A stretch of DNA of 64,000 nucleotides from Branchiostoma floridae (lineage: Eukaryota; Chordata; Leptocardii; Amphioxiformes; Branchiostomatidae), in the NCBI RefSeq assembly GCF_000003815.2, contig NC_049985.1, positions 4,460,267 to 4,524,266 of the forward strand, given 5' to 3'. The notes beneath the pieces are model-generated. The model saw nothing but the letters and a program-made list of their open reading frames with translations, was not told where the DNA came from and did not search any database. Shown here in pieces: positions 33,701 through 48,700 of the stretch (the stretch's first letter is position 1; the number at the start of each line of letters is the position of its first letter). Both the position numbers and the translations under genes were made by a program.

Positions 33701-36700
33701 GCGGTTAGATCACAGTGTAGTATTTACATGGTAAGATACTAGTCAACTGTATACAGTGGAAGTTAATTAATTGCACAACAGATAACTGAACACTTCTGTT
33801 ATTGCACGGAATCCCAAAGTGCCGTAGTGATGCGGTCCAGCTGAATGACAATTTGTTGCACCTTCAGGATAATTGCACAATATGTCACTGTGCTGGCAAA
33901 TGGGGAGTGCAATTAAACAGCTTTTATTGTATATACAAGGTTCAGATTACAACTATTGATTTTCTTTGGGGTTTAAGGGTTTAGATTTAATGATACTCAT
34001 GCTGTGGATTTCTGTCAGGAACAGGCAGCTATATAGATTTGAAAAAAAGGATGTGACCTCGCAACCTTTGCTTGGAGATCAGTACTCTGGATATAAGTAT
34101 ACCCTTGCTAAAGCAAACATAAGTCTTTCCTGATCTCCCCTCATACATAGTTTAGCTCTTAACAAAGAGATCCTGCTGTAAGGTCAAAGTTTGTGTGGAG
34201 TCTGTTATCCAAACATGAGGATAACACCCTGTGTGTTGAGCTGACAACGCCAGGATTACAGCTTTTGTGTGGAACTGTTGAATTAGCCGCTGGTTTGGGA
34301 TGAGATGTTGATCTCTTCAGAGCTCGACCTTACATAATGCACTTGTATGTTGGTCGCTCTTTCACATTCTTTCCCCCTCTGCTTTTGTTGCTGTTTATTA
34401 TTTTTTTGTTTGTTTGTCATGTTCTCTGCTGCCTTGGCTATTGTTTTTTGTTCAGCCCAGGAAGTCAATCACCATCGGATGACCACATTACTCCCCTCTC
34501 TGCTTTTATTCATTTGCTGTGAGTTTGTTTGTTTGTTTGTTTATTGTTGTTTGTGGTTGATTCAAGTTCAACCCAGGAAGTCGATCCTACCCTATAGCAG
34601 AAGCAATCCTCCCCATCTGCTTATGTTGTTTATTTCTTTATTCATCACAATTACCAATATAAAGGGTTGTTGTTGTTGTGTTTGTTTGTTTATTTGTTTG
34701 TTGTGAGTTATTCTGTCAGCAGGGTAGTGATTGGTCCAAACCAGCAAGTCGATCCCTCCTACTCCTAGAGGAGACACGATGACGGTAACATTCCTCCCCT
34801 CTCTGCTTTGTTTTTTATTCCTTTTTTTGAACTTCTCACAATATGAAGGGTTGTTGGTTGTTGTTATTTTTGTTTGTTTGTTGTGACTAGTTCTGTCAGG
34901 CTAGTAGTCAGTCCATCCCTGCAAGTGGATCCCTCCTAGAGGAGACACGATGACGGCCACATTCCTCCCCTCTCTGCTTTTATTGTTCATTTGAATTATC
35001 TATTTGAATGTAAAGGTCATTTGTTGTTGTGTTTGTTTGTTTGTTTGTTGTGAGTTGTTCTGTAAGACAAGTGGTTAGTCCAACCCAGCAAGTCGATCCC
35101 TCCTAGAGGAGACACGATAACGGCAACATTCCTTTCCTCTCTGCTTTTGGAAAGTTTTGTTGTTTGTTGGGGTGTGTTTGTTAGTTTGTTTGTTTGTCAT
35201 GAATTGTTCTGTCAGGATAGTGGTTGGTTGGTTAAATATAAGGTTATTTGTTGTTGTGTTTGTCTGTTTCTAGTGAGTTGTTCTGTCAGGCTAGTGGTTG
35301 ATCCAACCCGGCAAGGCGATCCCTCCTAGAGGAGACACAATGACTGCCACATTCCTCCCCTCTCTGCTTTTGTTGAATCATTATATTAAATATAAGGTTA
35401 TTTGTTGTTGTGTTTGTTTGGTTGGTTGTTGTGAGTTGTTCTGTCAGGATAGTGGTTGGTCCAATCCAGCAAGTTGAACCCTCCTAGAAGAGACACGATG
35501 AAGGCCACATTCCACCTCTCTCTGCTTTTGTTGTTTATTTCAATTATTTTTATTGGTTGTCATTTGTTGTTATGTTTGTTTGTTTGTTGTCTGTTGTTCT
35601 TTCATGCTAGTGATTGGTCCAATCTGGCAAGTCGATCCCTCCTAGAGGAGACACGATGACGGCCACATTCCTCCCCTCTCTGGTTTTGGCGGCAGCCATC
35701 CTAGGAATGCCTGCTCCAGTTGCCTGGGTATTCTGACCATGTGCACAGGCCTGCCATGTGCTGTGCCCTGTATCCCAGTGTAGGGACATGACTGCGCCCA
35801 AAGTCTGCGGGTTTTAGGCTATATAGCAGCCATGCCGGGCGTAGTGTAGGACCTGGAAAACAGATTCATCCATACGCCAGCATGTATGCTTGGGTTAGCG
35901 GAGCTGGGTAACCGATTGGTTTATATGTCTTTATTGCAGTGATGTTGTGTGGTGTGTGTCCTCTAGTCAGTGTGTGTCCCTTCCTCTGGAGGCCCCATTG
36001 CTGCATAAAAGCTTGTAAACATGCTGGCTTTGGATGTAAAGCAATGAACAATGTATATAGCTTCATCCTGACTTCTTCCCATGTAGGCGTTGGTTGGTAA
36101 TGCTGGATAACCCTCCTGGGTTATTTCTGTACGACCCAGTTACCGTAGTAACATCGGGCCCTGGCAGCGGGTGACTTTGGGTGTGACCTGTCTATCAATG
36201 GTCGTCATGACGGCAGAGGAGTGTCACTCACTTGTCATGATCTCATATTTACTGTTGGGAGGGGGGTAGGACTAGTCTTAGCTATAGTAAACTGTTGCTG
36301 CTGTTGTTGTTGTACATGTTGTTTTGAAGATGTAGGCGCCAGCTTTGGAATTGGCTGTTTCCTAATCATTTCGAAGCATTTCTCATCTGCTTGACGAACA
36401 ACAGTCGTTTTTGAACTTCAATTGTTCAAATAGTTCAAAGCCAATGAGTATTTACAGAATTTTGTCAGTGTGTGGATCCCAGTGTCAGAGTGAGGTCACA
36501 CTCAGTCCCTGTCATTCACTGTTGTTGTAAACTGAACAGCTGGGAGGAGGGAGGGGGGTACTTTGTTGTGGTTTGGACATTTTTTTTTAAGAAAACAAGG
36601 TAGCGTAATATTTGAAGAATGATTAAAAATACTGATTATATCCAACAAAAGCAAATCAATATGTGGGCTGTGCATTACTTTCAATAGTTGGACAATGACT

Positions 36701-39700
36701 GGAGAAATTGTGGATGAGTACAATGACTAGTACATTTTTCTAGTGTGTTTTATGAAATATACAGGACATGAATCTAACTTTTCTCCACCCTCAACAGGCG
36801 AGACCCAGAAGAGGAAAGGAACAGGCTCAAAAATGTGAGTGGAACTTCTGATGGCTGTGTGCGTGGAGGGGCATTTTATTGCACTCTAAGGATCATGTAT
36901 ACTATTATACCATAGTATATTATGGTTTATTACAGAATATGGTATGTTATGTATCAAAGTTTTCCCAAATTCTCCTGTGACAACTCCAATTACATCCAAA
37001 AATCAAACCAAACTAAATCTAAGAAAAACAGAATTTTATTATAAAAGTAAGACTGTGTTTTATACCCAACTACTTCAGAACAAGATGTGAAAACTAAGAA
37101 TGCTTTGGATAGCAATTCTCTTGGTTAAGCTTTTCGTAGAGTAATGTTAGTGAATTGCTTGTTTTGCAATACTGACAGAGGTCGAGAATATATTTTTAGC
37201 CCTTGTCATAACCCACAAGAACACATAAAAAAGATTATAAATGTTTTGGCCATTATTGTCTTTTTTTTAATGACATTAATCATGTTGATGCGTACAGGTT
37301 GCCATCACTCTCTACTGGCTCGGCAAGACCAGTGAGGAGTTCCCATCGTTTCCCGGGCCGTACCTGAACCGTGACATGTTCCGCAACGTCAGCATCCAGT
37401 CACCCTCCTCCACCATGGTGAGTCTGATGTTTGTTTGTTTGTTTGTTTGTTTATTAGTTCTGTCTCTCTTTCTCTTGTCACTCCTTTAGTCTAACTGTTT
37501 AACCATTGGGGCATCACAGAAGTTCTGACAACCACTCGTATTTATTAGTTTCATCAGTTTGGTAAATTGATTGAACATAGTTTTCTTTCAGTCGGTACAC
37601 AACCCTCTTTTATCTTCTGCAGCCGGTTCAAAAAATCGTCTGTAGGCAATGCCTCAGTCAGTGAATTCTTCATACTGGTGCCATTAATTTTTTCTGGTAG
37701 AGGCTGCAAACGTTTCGAATACATACTTGACATAGTTTACAAAACATGGTAGCTCAAGTATAAAAGTCAGAAACTTGAGACAAGCTTGGGCTTAACAGGA
37801 TGCAACCTGTGAAGCTGGTACACTGTAACACAAGTTCACCTTTATTCATGGGGTAACCTTTATCCGTTGTATTTAACACCAGGGTATTTTGGGATATCAA
37901 GTCGACTGACGGTGGTCTCAAACTGCATTATATTAAAAAAAAACAATTGAAACCACCGCCCATTTATATTATTTCCCTAAATATCCTGTTTTTAGGTACA
38001 ACGGATATAAGTTACCCCCCAGATATAGGTGAACTAGCGTTACATACAATGTCTCAAACAAAACCTAGTCACCCAAATTAGAAGTGTTCATTTCAAAAGA
38101 ATGCTGTTGTGAGTTTTGCCCAGTTTCCAGCCTGTGTGGCCCCCTTTTAAAGACTAAACAGGTTGTTTACCCCATGGCTTGTATTCTGTGGTAAGACTTT
38201 GGCCTAATTTAATTACCAACACAGAAGGGCGAAGCTTAGACAGGATAAAACCATGTTACACACACCACTGAGCAGGGGGTACCCATGACATGTGTGGTAT
38301 CCACCAGAACATTTCAGGTTACAGGCAGATTTCTATCTTCGTGTAACAAGGTTTTGTTTCCAGCATGTCTGTTTGTGTGTTTACTTGTTTGTCCGCAGTA
38401 GTTAACATTGGAATATATGAAGTCGACAGGAAATGTTGGGGAAATCAGGTGTAATTGCAGATTGACATTGACAAAAAGTATACTAGGTTGAATTTGAGTC
38501 CAAAATGCCTTTTCCATATATTAGGCAGGTGGGGAACAGGAAATTAGTTCAACGGCCCTAGGATAGGTTTTGTCATTTCATTTGTAGCAGTGACACTTAA
38601 TAATTACGACAATGGACAGAATTTTCAGACAGATTGTATTTGTAGCTGTTTTGTTCACATGCATGCAAGACAGCACTAGAAAACTCTGCATTGTTTCCAC
38701 AGTACGTAATAGATAGTGATTGAATTCTTTCATTGACACGGTTCTTACTGAATTATTTAGTCCTTCCTTACATCCAAGGTTGCAGGGGGTTCCAGCTATT
38801 ATCATGATAGTTACTGTAAATTCATTAATGGAATTGCAGGGATGTAATTTTGTGGTTGGAGGGGAAGGGAGGGTTTGGCAGCGTTTCAAGCTTGTGATTG
38901 AAATGATTTTGGAGAACTGTTATTATACAGTAGTTAGTAGTACTATCATTTGCTTATTCGTGGTGTCATGATTTTGCTATGAAGGCCGAGAAGATAAAGA
39001 TGAGATTTTAAGATTTACAGTCTATTGTTCTGCAAGGATGGCTCAATCAATGCCTAAAACGTATTATTTAACAATAAACTGCAGTTTTCTACTGTACAAT
39101 ATTTTTCTTAAAAGGATTTTTCATGATAAAAATGAACGAACATGGAATATGGTACCTGAATTCTGATGCTACCAGTTTTGGCCTGACCTTGAATAGAGGA
39201 TAAAGTCTTTGTATCTTAGCTCAATTGTTCTTTTAAAGTGCAGACCTGCAACGTCTTGGTTCATGTCTTGGCATTCAAAATGTGAATGTGACTGACATTA
39301 CAGTTGGTTCATGTCTATTGCAGATGTGTAATGTGTTGGCCCATGTCTCGGTACAAGTGTGCACTGTCTTGTCTCATGTCTCAATAAGGTAGCGTGTAAC
39401 CTCAGGCTTCAGTGTGACCTGACCATGTCTGACTAGATGTAAATCTTTGCCTGAAGGCCTTTCTTGTGTGGGAAAAGTTTCAAGATTAGATACTGTACAT
39501 TGATTTCTTTTTGCAGGGATTTACTGTGATTTCACAATAAGCGGAGAGGGAATTTTTTTTAAAGTTTGCAATTGAAAGGCTTCAGGTTGACTTGATCATG
39601 TCTGACTAGATGTAAATCTTTGCCTGAAGGACATTTTTGTGTGGGAAAAGTTTCAAGATTGGATACTGTAGGATCCTTTATTTTTGCTTGGAATAAATTA

Positions 39701-42700
39701 CTGTGATTTCATGATAAGTGAAGAGAGAATCTTAAGCAATTTTTAAAGTTTGTAATTGTAAGGCTTCAGGTTGACTTGATCATGTCTGACTGGATGTAAA
39801 TCTTTGCCTGAAGGACATTTTTGTGTGGGAAAAATTTCAAGATTTGATACCGTAGATTTATTTATTTTTTCAGAGACTTTATTCTTTATTCAAAGAAAAT
39901 CAACTTACTGTGATTTCACAGTAAGCTAAGAGGCAACGTTATATTAATTAAGCATTTTTGAAAGTTGAATTATTGAAACAATTCTATAGTCATGCAGTGG
40001 AGAAGTCACTGCAGAAACAGCATGTATTCACATTAAGCCAAGGATGAAACCAGTAAACCACACAACTCCTTGAACCCTTGAAAAACGGCTCAGGCCGAAG
40101 GGAATACTTTGTATGTAAATCAAGGCTAATTAAAGGTTGAAAAAAAGAAGTAAACATGGTATTGTTGTTATGCTGCTATGTCATTTTTTTCCCGTGTGAA
40201 GGTTACCTGACTGCGCTTTCAGTTTGTTTTTTTACATTTTTATGTAAGTCATTAGGCATTAAACAATAAAGAAAAATTTACTACATTGGAATTATGGCTT
40301 CATCACAATATGCAATGATCATAAAATAATCCCATAGCACCGCCCACCTCTGTTAAAATCAAAGAATCTTATTAGCGTAGCAGATTTCATGTACATGGAG
40401 ACATGATCTGAATAAGTCACTAACTCACAGTGTTTAAAATCGAAGGTGTTAAAATCATAACGGAGGAGAGAAATTGACATCTGGAACATGCTTAAACTAC
40501 GTACATATAAAATACAAAACACATGTAGTCATTCATGTTAAACCAATTTATAAATGAATGCAAAATAAGAACTGTTAACATAGGAATGCACCTATTTGAT
40601 AGACATATAACTGCTCTCTCTCTCTCTCTCATTGCATTGGATGAACCTACTATATATATATATAATCGCATGCCATGCTATCATTGGCTGAACTGCTAAA
40701 TTGTGATAGACAGTCAGGATCAGTCCATTACAATTGATGATGAACTAAGTACAAAATCAAAGTCTGTTGCATCATCATCAATGTATCATCATACATATTA
40801 AATACCTTTATATATTCCTATGTGACATGTCAAGGTTGTCTTCTTTATGAATATGACAATAGAATTATTTGATACTGTAAAATTCATTTATTTTTGCAGT
40901 AGGATGCAAAGCAGTCTAAAAGTATGTGACTGTTTAAAGTTCGTAGTTGAAACAAAGTTGTATACATACTGTAGTGTTACAAAAAAGGAAAAACTTACAA
41001 AAACTGTTACAATAGAACTACTGTAAACATTTCAACATTGAATTTTTACACTATGCCCATTTTCTTGACCTTATCTGAGCTAATATTATGGTCTAAGATT
41101 CAAGTGCAGTTGCTCTACTCATAGAAATTGTCACTACACATTGAGCTAGCCGGCTTGTCCCCTCAGCCCAAATACAAACATTTACAGACAATGTTATCCA
41201 CAATGTTACAAGTTCCCCTGTTTGATAACAAAACACTGGCCATATTTACTTTACCAGCCGCTCTGTTGAACAGCCCAAGTCCATTTTTGTTCACGTTAAA
41301 TTGTTCATGACAGTAACTCGGACGTCGACCACTTAACGTTTGACAAGAATGTCACATAACCAGTGAATGGAGTCAAGTTTTCTTCTCTCTTGACATTAGA
41401 TTCTGTGTGATGCAGGAATTGTAGTTTCAATTTTAAAGAAAATATCGTGAGAAACAAGCCTTGGGGTTTCGCCAACTGAGGTATGTAAATTGTGCTGCAC
41501 GTTTTCTGCTAAGTTGGAGCCGAAACGTATGATTATGGCTCACCTCTCCAAGGGCACACAAATTTGCAAACATCCCTCAGGTCAAGCCATTACCGCCACC
41601 AAGAACTTTGTGAAATTTGACATTTTTAGTCCAAAAAAAGGAATAGATTGCCAGCTCTTGGTAACATTTAAAAAGGTTTTAGCATAAGGAAAACTTCTAT
41701 AATACATTGCCTACTCAATCTGACATGGCTAGAAAAGAAATGTGGCCATAAGTTATGACTTAGGCTATAAAAATCCACTCTTTTGTAATTGACCCCAAAC
41801 CTCTATATAATGGCAGCCTGTAGTCTTTGTTCCGTCTTGCGTGGCTTGTGTGTGTCTGTTGTTTCTGTGTATTTGGGCCCTCCTTGTCTATTGTTTTTGT
41901 GTGTGCGTTTCCCTTGTTGTCTGTGTAATCCTGTGCCCTTTGTGTGGAGGCTGATGTTCTTGTCTGTTGTGTTTTTGTTTTTTGTGGAAGGCAGGCGGAC
42001 GTCCTTGTCTGTTGTGCTACCCCGGCCGTCGGACCGGTCTGGCGGTTTGTAAGAGATCCTGAATTATTCAGGCATTACACGCTGCCCTATTGTGTTGCTA
42101 AATTCTTTGTCTGTTGGCGGAACAGTCCACTTTCCTGCACTGTGCGGGGACACAAGCCAACAGGTGTGTTGTGTGTCAAGGTGGCTCTGTGATTCCTGGA
42201 TCTCACGATCCCACCCAAAATGCAGGTGTGTCAAGATCTGGATAGCAGGATCCAGGGATGGGATCCTAAAGGGATGAGATCCCACCAGGAAGTGGTAAGT
42301 GCAGCCCCTACATAGGCAACGTCCCCTTATTTGCACTCTTGCCTTCTTGACTTAGGTGTGGCCTGGGCTTTGTTCAGGAGAAACCATTCGCCACGCTCTG
42401 CGGGGGTGTAGGATCACACTGGCAGGGAAAATAACTCACTGTTTCAGGTTGAAGGTGAAGTTTTCGAAAGAAATCCTGTCAGATTTTTCTCCTGATTTAT
42501 AGATTCTCAAGTCTCCTTGGGTCGGGCGGTGTTGGGTAACTCGAGACGGGCGTCTCGGCCTGAGTTAAGGAGAGGTGAACCTCTTTGTTCTCCCCTACAC
42601 CTGGCGGCCATTCATGGCTGCATACCTGAGGAAAGGTATGCAGTATTGACAAGCAAACATGCATGGGGGTGGGACATACACACTAGCGTTCTGACCCCCC

Positions 42701-45700
42701 CTCCCATTACCAGGACATAACTTTTACGCCCTGACAGCGCCTAGCGTCACCGACGGGCTCGAGTTCATGTCAGGTGAGCTTGGTGGTGTGTGTGGTGGTG
42801 TTTATAGCGATTGCTCCCAGGGGACTGCCATAATGGTGTGATAATTGCAGAGGTAAAAGTAACGTCGGGCCGTGTGAACCCTCTGCCCCGGCTGACCTTC
42901 CCCCACAACACGCTCCTTTGTGGCCCCGTGTTGCTGTAAATTCTGCCGGCTCGGCATTCGCAGGTTAACCCACTCCGGCCACAGGAGGGTTAAGAATCAG
43001 TTCCCGTAAGGTTACGGCAAAAGAGGAGGGGAAAATGAAGGTATGTGTACTGACTAGATGATGTCCCCATAATTTGGGTGAAGCCAAGCGTAGCGTTTGT
43101 GCCTCTAACTTCCCTCATTAGCCAGGTGATTTTTCATCAGTACGTGTCAGGACACAAAAACTCGGACATGACTCGACCTTAGCTTACGGCCCGGCTTTAC
43201 GGTTTGACCTTGAAATGTTTCAGACTTCAGTAAGGTCATTGACTGGGATGTCGGTGCTAAGACACCTGGCTAGCTGGAGTTACTACATGTAATAAGTTTG
43301 TTGGGACTATCTGTTGGAATGTTTGGAGTGGCGTTGTTTGTTTTGAACAGGGCTGTTTGTGACAAACAGACGTACATGTATGTTCGAGTCTCCTCTATCT
43401 AGGTCAGGCCGGTTCTGCCGAATTTGCTGGCAAAAGGCGTTCAGATGTGCCTGGGGTGTTTTTCTAAACAGTTGGAACCGTCCTCACAACTAGGGTGAAC
43501 TTGTGTCACACTGGAACAATGTGCTGTTGTCTGGGGGAGGGGGGTTGTCTGTATAATGCAGAACCCCTGACACAAAAATGCTGAGGCAAAAGAAATCAGG
43601 GCTTGTATTTCATTTTCAAACTTTGCATGGTCGAAAGTGTAGGGTTTTTTATGATAGTAATTCTTACTGTACATAATATATTTTACTTTGATATTGCTCT
43701 TGGATTCATGTATAGCAAAAGAACATGTTACGAAAGCTTTGATCCGTACTTTGTCTCCAACTGTCAGTGAATTCTCTATGTGGTATGTTTGTTTTTGTTC
43801 CCGAACATCATTTATCATCTGAGTCAGGTATTTACCTGTTGGATCAGGTAGGTGTCATCAGGTGTGTCAGGAAGAAAAGGGAACCTTAAAGAGCATCAGC
43901 AAGATTTGTTCAAGACTTAAACTACAGTCTGTTGTCTCCCAGGACTTTTGTCGTGTGATGGTACAGTAAACTGAAAATGGTGAAATGTCAATAGATCCCA
44001 GAGGTTATCATGCTCGAAATCTCCTTAGAAATTTGTCAACAAGGTAGGAAGAAAAGGAATTCCTTGAAGAAGTGATCAGCAAAATTTGTTCTAGACTTAA
44101 ACAACAGTCTTTGGACCCCCAAGACATTTGTAGTGTAAAGGTACTGTAAACTGAAAAAGGTGAAATGTCAATAGATCCCAGTCTAGGTATTTTGCTCAAA
44201 ATCCACTTAGAAATTTGTCAACAAGGCATGGAGAAAGGAAAGCCTCTACATAAGAACATCAGCAAAATTTGTTCTAGACTAAGTCTTATAGACTTAAACT
44301 ACAGCCTGTTGTCTCCCCAGACTTTTGTTGTATAATCTATGGTAAAGTAAACCAAAATGGGTCAGGTGTTGATAGACTTGCTATGTATCTACTCCAAATC
44401 TCCTTAGAAATTGGTCACTGGGCTGACACCTGTTTTTTTTACAAGTATTTCTTTGCATAAGGAGAGTCCTGTAGTTTGTGGTTTTCGTCTTCCTGTTCTA
44501 CATTGGTTGTAAACACGTCAGTGGGTGTGGGTGGGGGTGGGGTTCAGTGACTTCCTATACATTTCTGTCAATCAGGCCTCAAGCACCTAGCTGTGCATGT
44601 ACAAACATTTCAGAAAGTAGAATTTGGTTTTCTGAAAGCTAAATGCAATTTCTCTGCGCCTCTGTGTACAATCAAAACAAAACTGACCAGGAAGACCACA
44701 CAGGAGACCAATAAAATTGGGTCTATGTGTGAACAGGTGGCCACAATGGACATGATGTTATGTTATCTGAGGGACCACCAAAAAGTACTGTAATTCCTGA
44801 TTTTTTTTCAGTGTACTTTTATGTTCGTGGTTTTCACGGTGGCGACTGTGATGTGAACTTATCATTTCCGACAACAAATAATTCGCTGACTTTCTTCTAC
44901 AAAATGTATGTGCACCTGCTGCACTGTGAACATTTAGTTCTGAGAACAAGTTAGATTTTCTCAGACTGTGAAAGTTTGGTACCAAGAAGACAAAGTGAAT
45001 TACAGTATTCATATTGACCTGAGGAGTGCCTTATGCAGAGTACAGGTTTGACTGTATGATAATCATCATGTACCACTCTGACTACAGGGTATATTTTTAG
45101 ACGTTTGTTGTTGTCTTACCTGCCTGATGTTTATGTTTCACCTGGATGTGAGGAGGACATTCCAGCCTGGCTGTGGTGAGAATCGTGTTTGCTTAGCTTC
45201 TGCCTTGACTAAGTCCGTAAGATGGACACACCCCAGCATTTTTTACTTCAGGTATATAGTCTGTTGTCAGGTATAGTCTGTTGTCAGGTATAGTCTGTGC
45301 CAAGGATGGGCAGTAGGCCTAAGGAAGTAAGTAATTCATGAGTACTGTTACAGTAGTCTATGTTGTCATTTGTTCCTTTGCCCAGTCATAGTCTGTATAG
45401 ACTAACACAGTAGTACTATAGTAATCTCCAAGCAGATTCCTCCGGTGGCATAAAACAGTAACATAAGCTGGGGAAGGACTTCAGCCGGCAGAGGGGTAAA
45501 ATTGGCCACCGCGGAATCTGCCACAGAACGGAATGGGTCAAAGGCAATTATCAGGCAATCAAACTGCGTTAGGAAGAAGGTGCTAATTACTCCGGGCGTG
45601 CGGGGCCAGGGATCCCGTCTCGGGTCGGCTGCAAGAGTTCATTGTGTTTTCTGTGACATTTAGGGATTTTTTTTGTTTCTTTGGTGTCAATAACTGACTA

Positions 45701-48700
45701 CGTACTGAAGGAAAACAACAGCAAAACGTCCGACTGAGCACGATGCGACAGGACGCAAGTGCAGTGGGGAGGGGGGCGCTGACGTCGATTTCCCCAACAT
45801 TTCACGAAGCTATGGCGCCCGTTTGTTTGTAGTCTGAGATCGTCGCCGGTCGCCGTTAAAAATGATTCAAATCGGCTTCACTGCAAATACACGTGCTGAT
45901 TATGTGGATATCTTTCCAAAATTTCAAGTTCTGTCTACATTTTTACACGCCGATTTCTGGCGTCAAAAGTGACGAGCGTGGGTCCTTGAACCGAATCCAA
46001 GCGTATTTGATCGGTAAAGATTCGAAGTTGCAGACAAGAAAAAATGACACAGGAAGTGTTTAGTTAAAACACAGCTTTTATTGCGAGATATATACAAGTA
46101 GCAACTAGTAAATATAGTATTATTTGTGTACAACTAATAATTTCATATGTCGATACGTTGTCTTCGTGCGCTGTGATGTGGTCTGCTCCAGCAATCTCGG
46201 GGGGAAGCCCCCGCTGTGAACTGGCGCGGATCGCCGCGTTTGTCCCAGATACTGGCTCGGAAGGGTTGTAAAACGATAATCCCGGCCAAATTTAGCCATT
46301 TTGCACGTTGGAGGTAAGTGGATACTAGGAGGAGCAGAAACACGTTTCTGAAAAGATCGCCCCTCCCGCTGCCTTTGACCCGTTCCGTTCTGTGGCAGAT
46401 TCCGCGGTGGCCAATTATACCCCTCTGCCGGCTGAAGTCCTTCCCCAGCTTATGTTACTGTTTTATGCCACCGGAAGAATCTGCTTGGAGATTAGTACTA
46501 TAGTAGTAGTACAGTCTGTTATACTCATGCTGTATATAGCTAGATTTCTTTTGTCAAAATGGCTGGGAAAATTTCCAATAACATGTAGTGCTACCAGTTG
46601 TTGGGCGCTACCATTTTTTATCCTGTATGGATCATAGATTCCTTCTATGGAACCCTGAAACTAAAGGTGAGTGAACTGACCACACCTTACATGAAAGAAA
46701 CTTATTGAGTTTTAGAATCTACCCTGACCAAGTCACAGGCTGAATTAGAAAAGTTGATAGATCATATATCATTTTTTTAGGGCTACCCAAAAATTTCTAG
46801 CTGTTCTAGATGTCCGTGCTGTTGAGATAGAACTTTCTTAAATTCTTGCCTGGCAACTTGTCTGTTGGTGGTACATTGTAATTATAATAGTCTATTGTGA
46901 CTAATAGAAGGTCATGACATTCCCAGGGAAGCATTCTTTGTTAATAATGGAACCATGTGGAGACCTGACCTTAACCTAACCTGACCTTGGGGATGTTGTA
47001 AAGAACAGTGGCTGGGGAGGGTGGGGGGTATTGGTCAACTGATTGCGGAATTTGAGAGAAAAAACTCTGTGTTGAGCGGTGGAGTGTTTCAGTTGTTGAG
47101 TGCATTTTCATGTTGTTTGTAACTTACAACTTAAAAGCTCTTGTTGGCCCCAAATTTTCTACTCTTAAGTTTACTTGATTTAAGGTTGCGGGCATCTGTT
47201 AAAGGTGTGGTCGGCCTTTTTGCAGTTTGAGGTCACAGTAGAATGCAGTTGAAGACAGAACATTGTTCATGGGGTGATAGGTTGGGGTGAGAGGTCATGG
47301 CAACCCCCCTACGAACATAAAACCGTCACAAATGTTTTGCAATTTATGGTACATCGTAAAAGCTGAGCCAGACCTGTAGCAGTGGTTAGTAGTAGTATCC
47401 ATTATTTGGTTGTACCTTAATACTGGGTTTACCAGGAATTCAGTTACAACTGTAATATTGTGCACAAGTAGTAGCACAATTATTATAGTACTGTACAGTG
47501 ACCCTGTTTCTGCGGCACTATAAATCTTGAAATGTTCAGGACCGCTTAAATTTTTTGCGGTGCGTCTCTAACCACAAAATCATGAATATATGAAAATTTA
47601 TTTCGGTGCTACAGACTGTATTGTTTTGACTGCAGAGTTACAGTGAAAACCTCCTTTCCACTCCTAATAATCACGCATAATATAAAATCCCATGAAAATA
47701 AACAAATTTACAGTGCTGTACAATATTCTTTCTTCCAGGTTTATGACGCGTGATTGAGACCTATGAATCGCCCTCTTGACCTCATTACTGAATACATTGT
47801 AAACACCGCCGCCATCTTTTATATACACAGGGCTGACAAAAGTTAAAGGCAAATGATTCAGGTGTTCGTTCCACCTAGTTTGGCAAGTGTCACAGCACAT
47901 TCAAGTGTTCATTTGATGTTTATGATGTTTATTTGTGCTGGTATTCGTCGCACCATTTTTGGTCACTAAATTGTAAACACCACCATCCTTTATGAATTAT
48001 ATACAAAGGGCTGACAAAAGTTAAAAGGCAAATGATTCAGGTGTTCGTTCCACCTAGTTTGGCAAGTGTCACAGCACAGTCAAGTGTCCATTTGATGTAT
48101 ATGATGTTTATTTGTGCTGGTATTTGGCACACCATTTTTGGTCGCTAAATTGTAAACACCACCATCTTTTATGAATTATATACACAGGGCTGACAAAAGT
48201 TAAAAGGCAAATGATTCAAGTGTTCATTCCACCTAGTTTGGCAACTTTCACAGCACATTCATGTGTTCGAATGTTTGTACATCGGGTATTTGGCAGTGGC
48301 ATTTTTGGTCAGTTTTAGGTCACTGCATGCGCTGTACCTGGCTTGGCCTATTGGCGTACTGTTTGCTCCTCAGCTAGAGCGGCATTGTTACAGTTTAGCC
48401 TATAGCTGATTTTATGGGCCAAAGTGTTCATTTGATGTATATGATGTTTATTTGTGGAAGTATTTGGCCCACCATTTTTGGTCAGTTTTAGGTCACTGTA
48501 TGCGCTGTACCTGGCTTGGCCTATTGACGTACTGTTTGCCCCTCAGCTAGACCCGCATTGTTACGGTTTAGCCTATAGCTGATTTTATGGGCCAAAGTGT
48601 TCATTTGATGTATATGATGTTTATTTGTGGAAGTATTTGGCCCACCATTTTTGGTCACTTTTAGGTCACTGCATATGCTGTAGCTGGCTTGGCCTATTGG

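Noticed and set aside
34337-34706. Cys/Phe/Leu-rich frames resembling membrane peptides
   Set aside because: They come from TTTG/TTG-rich tandem repeat units in an intron; the frame changes between units.
41789-42192. Cys/Leu/Val-rich frames in the large intron
   Set aside because: Derived from a CTTGTCTGTTGTG-type low-complexity stretch; no conservation seen.
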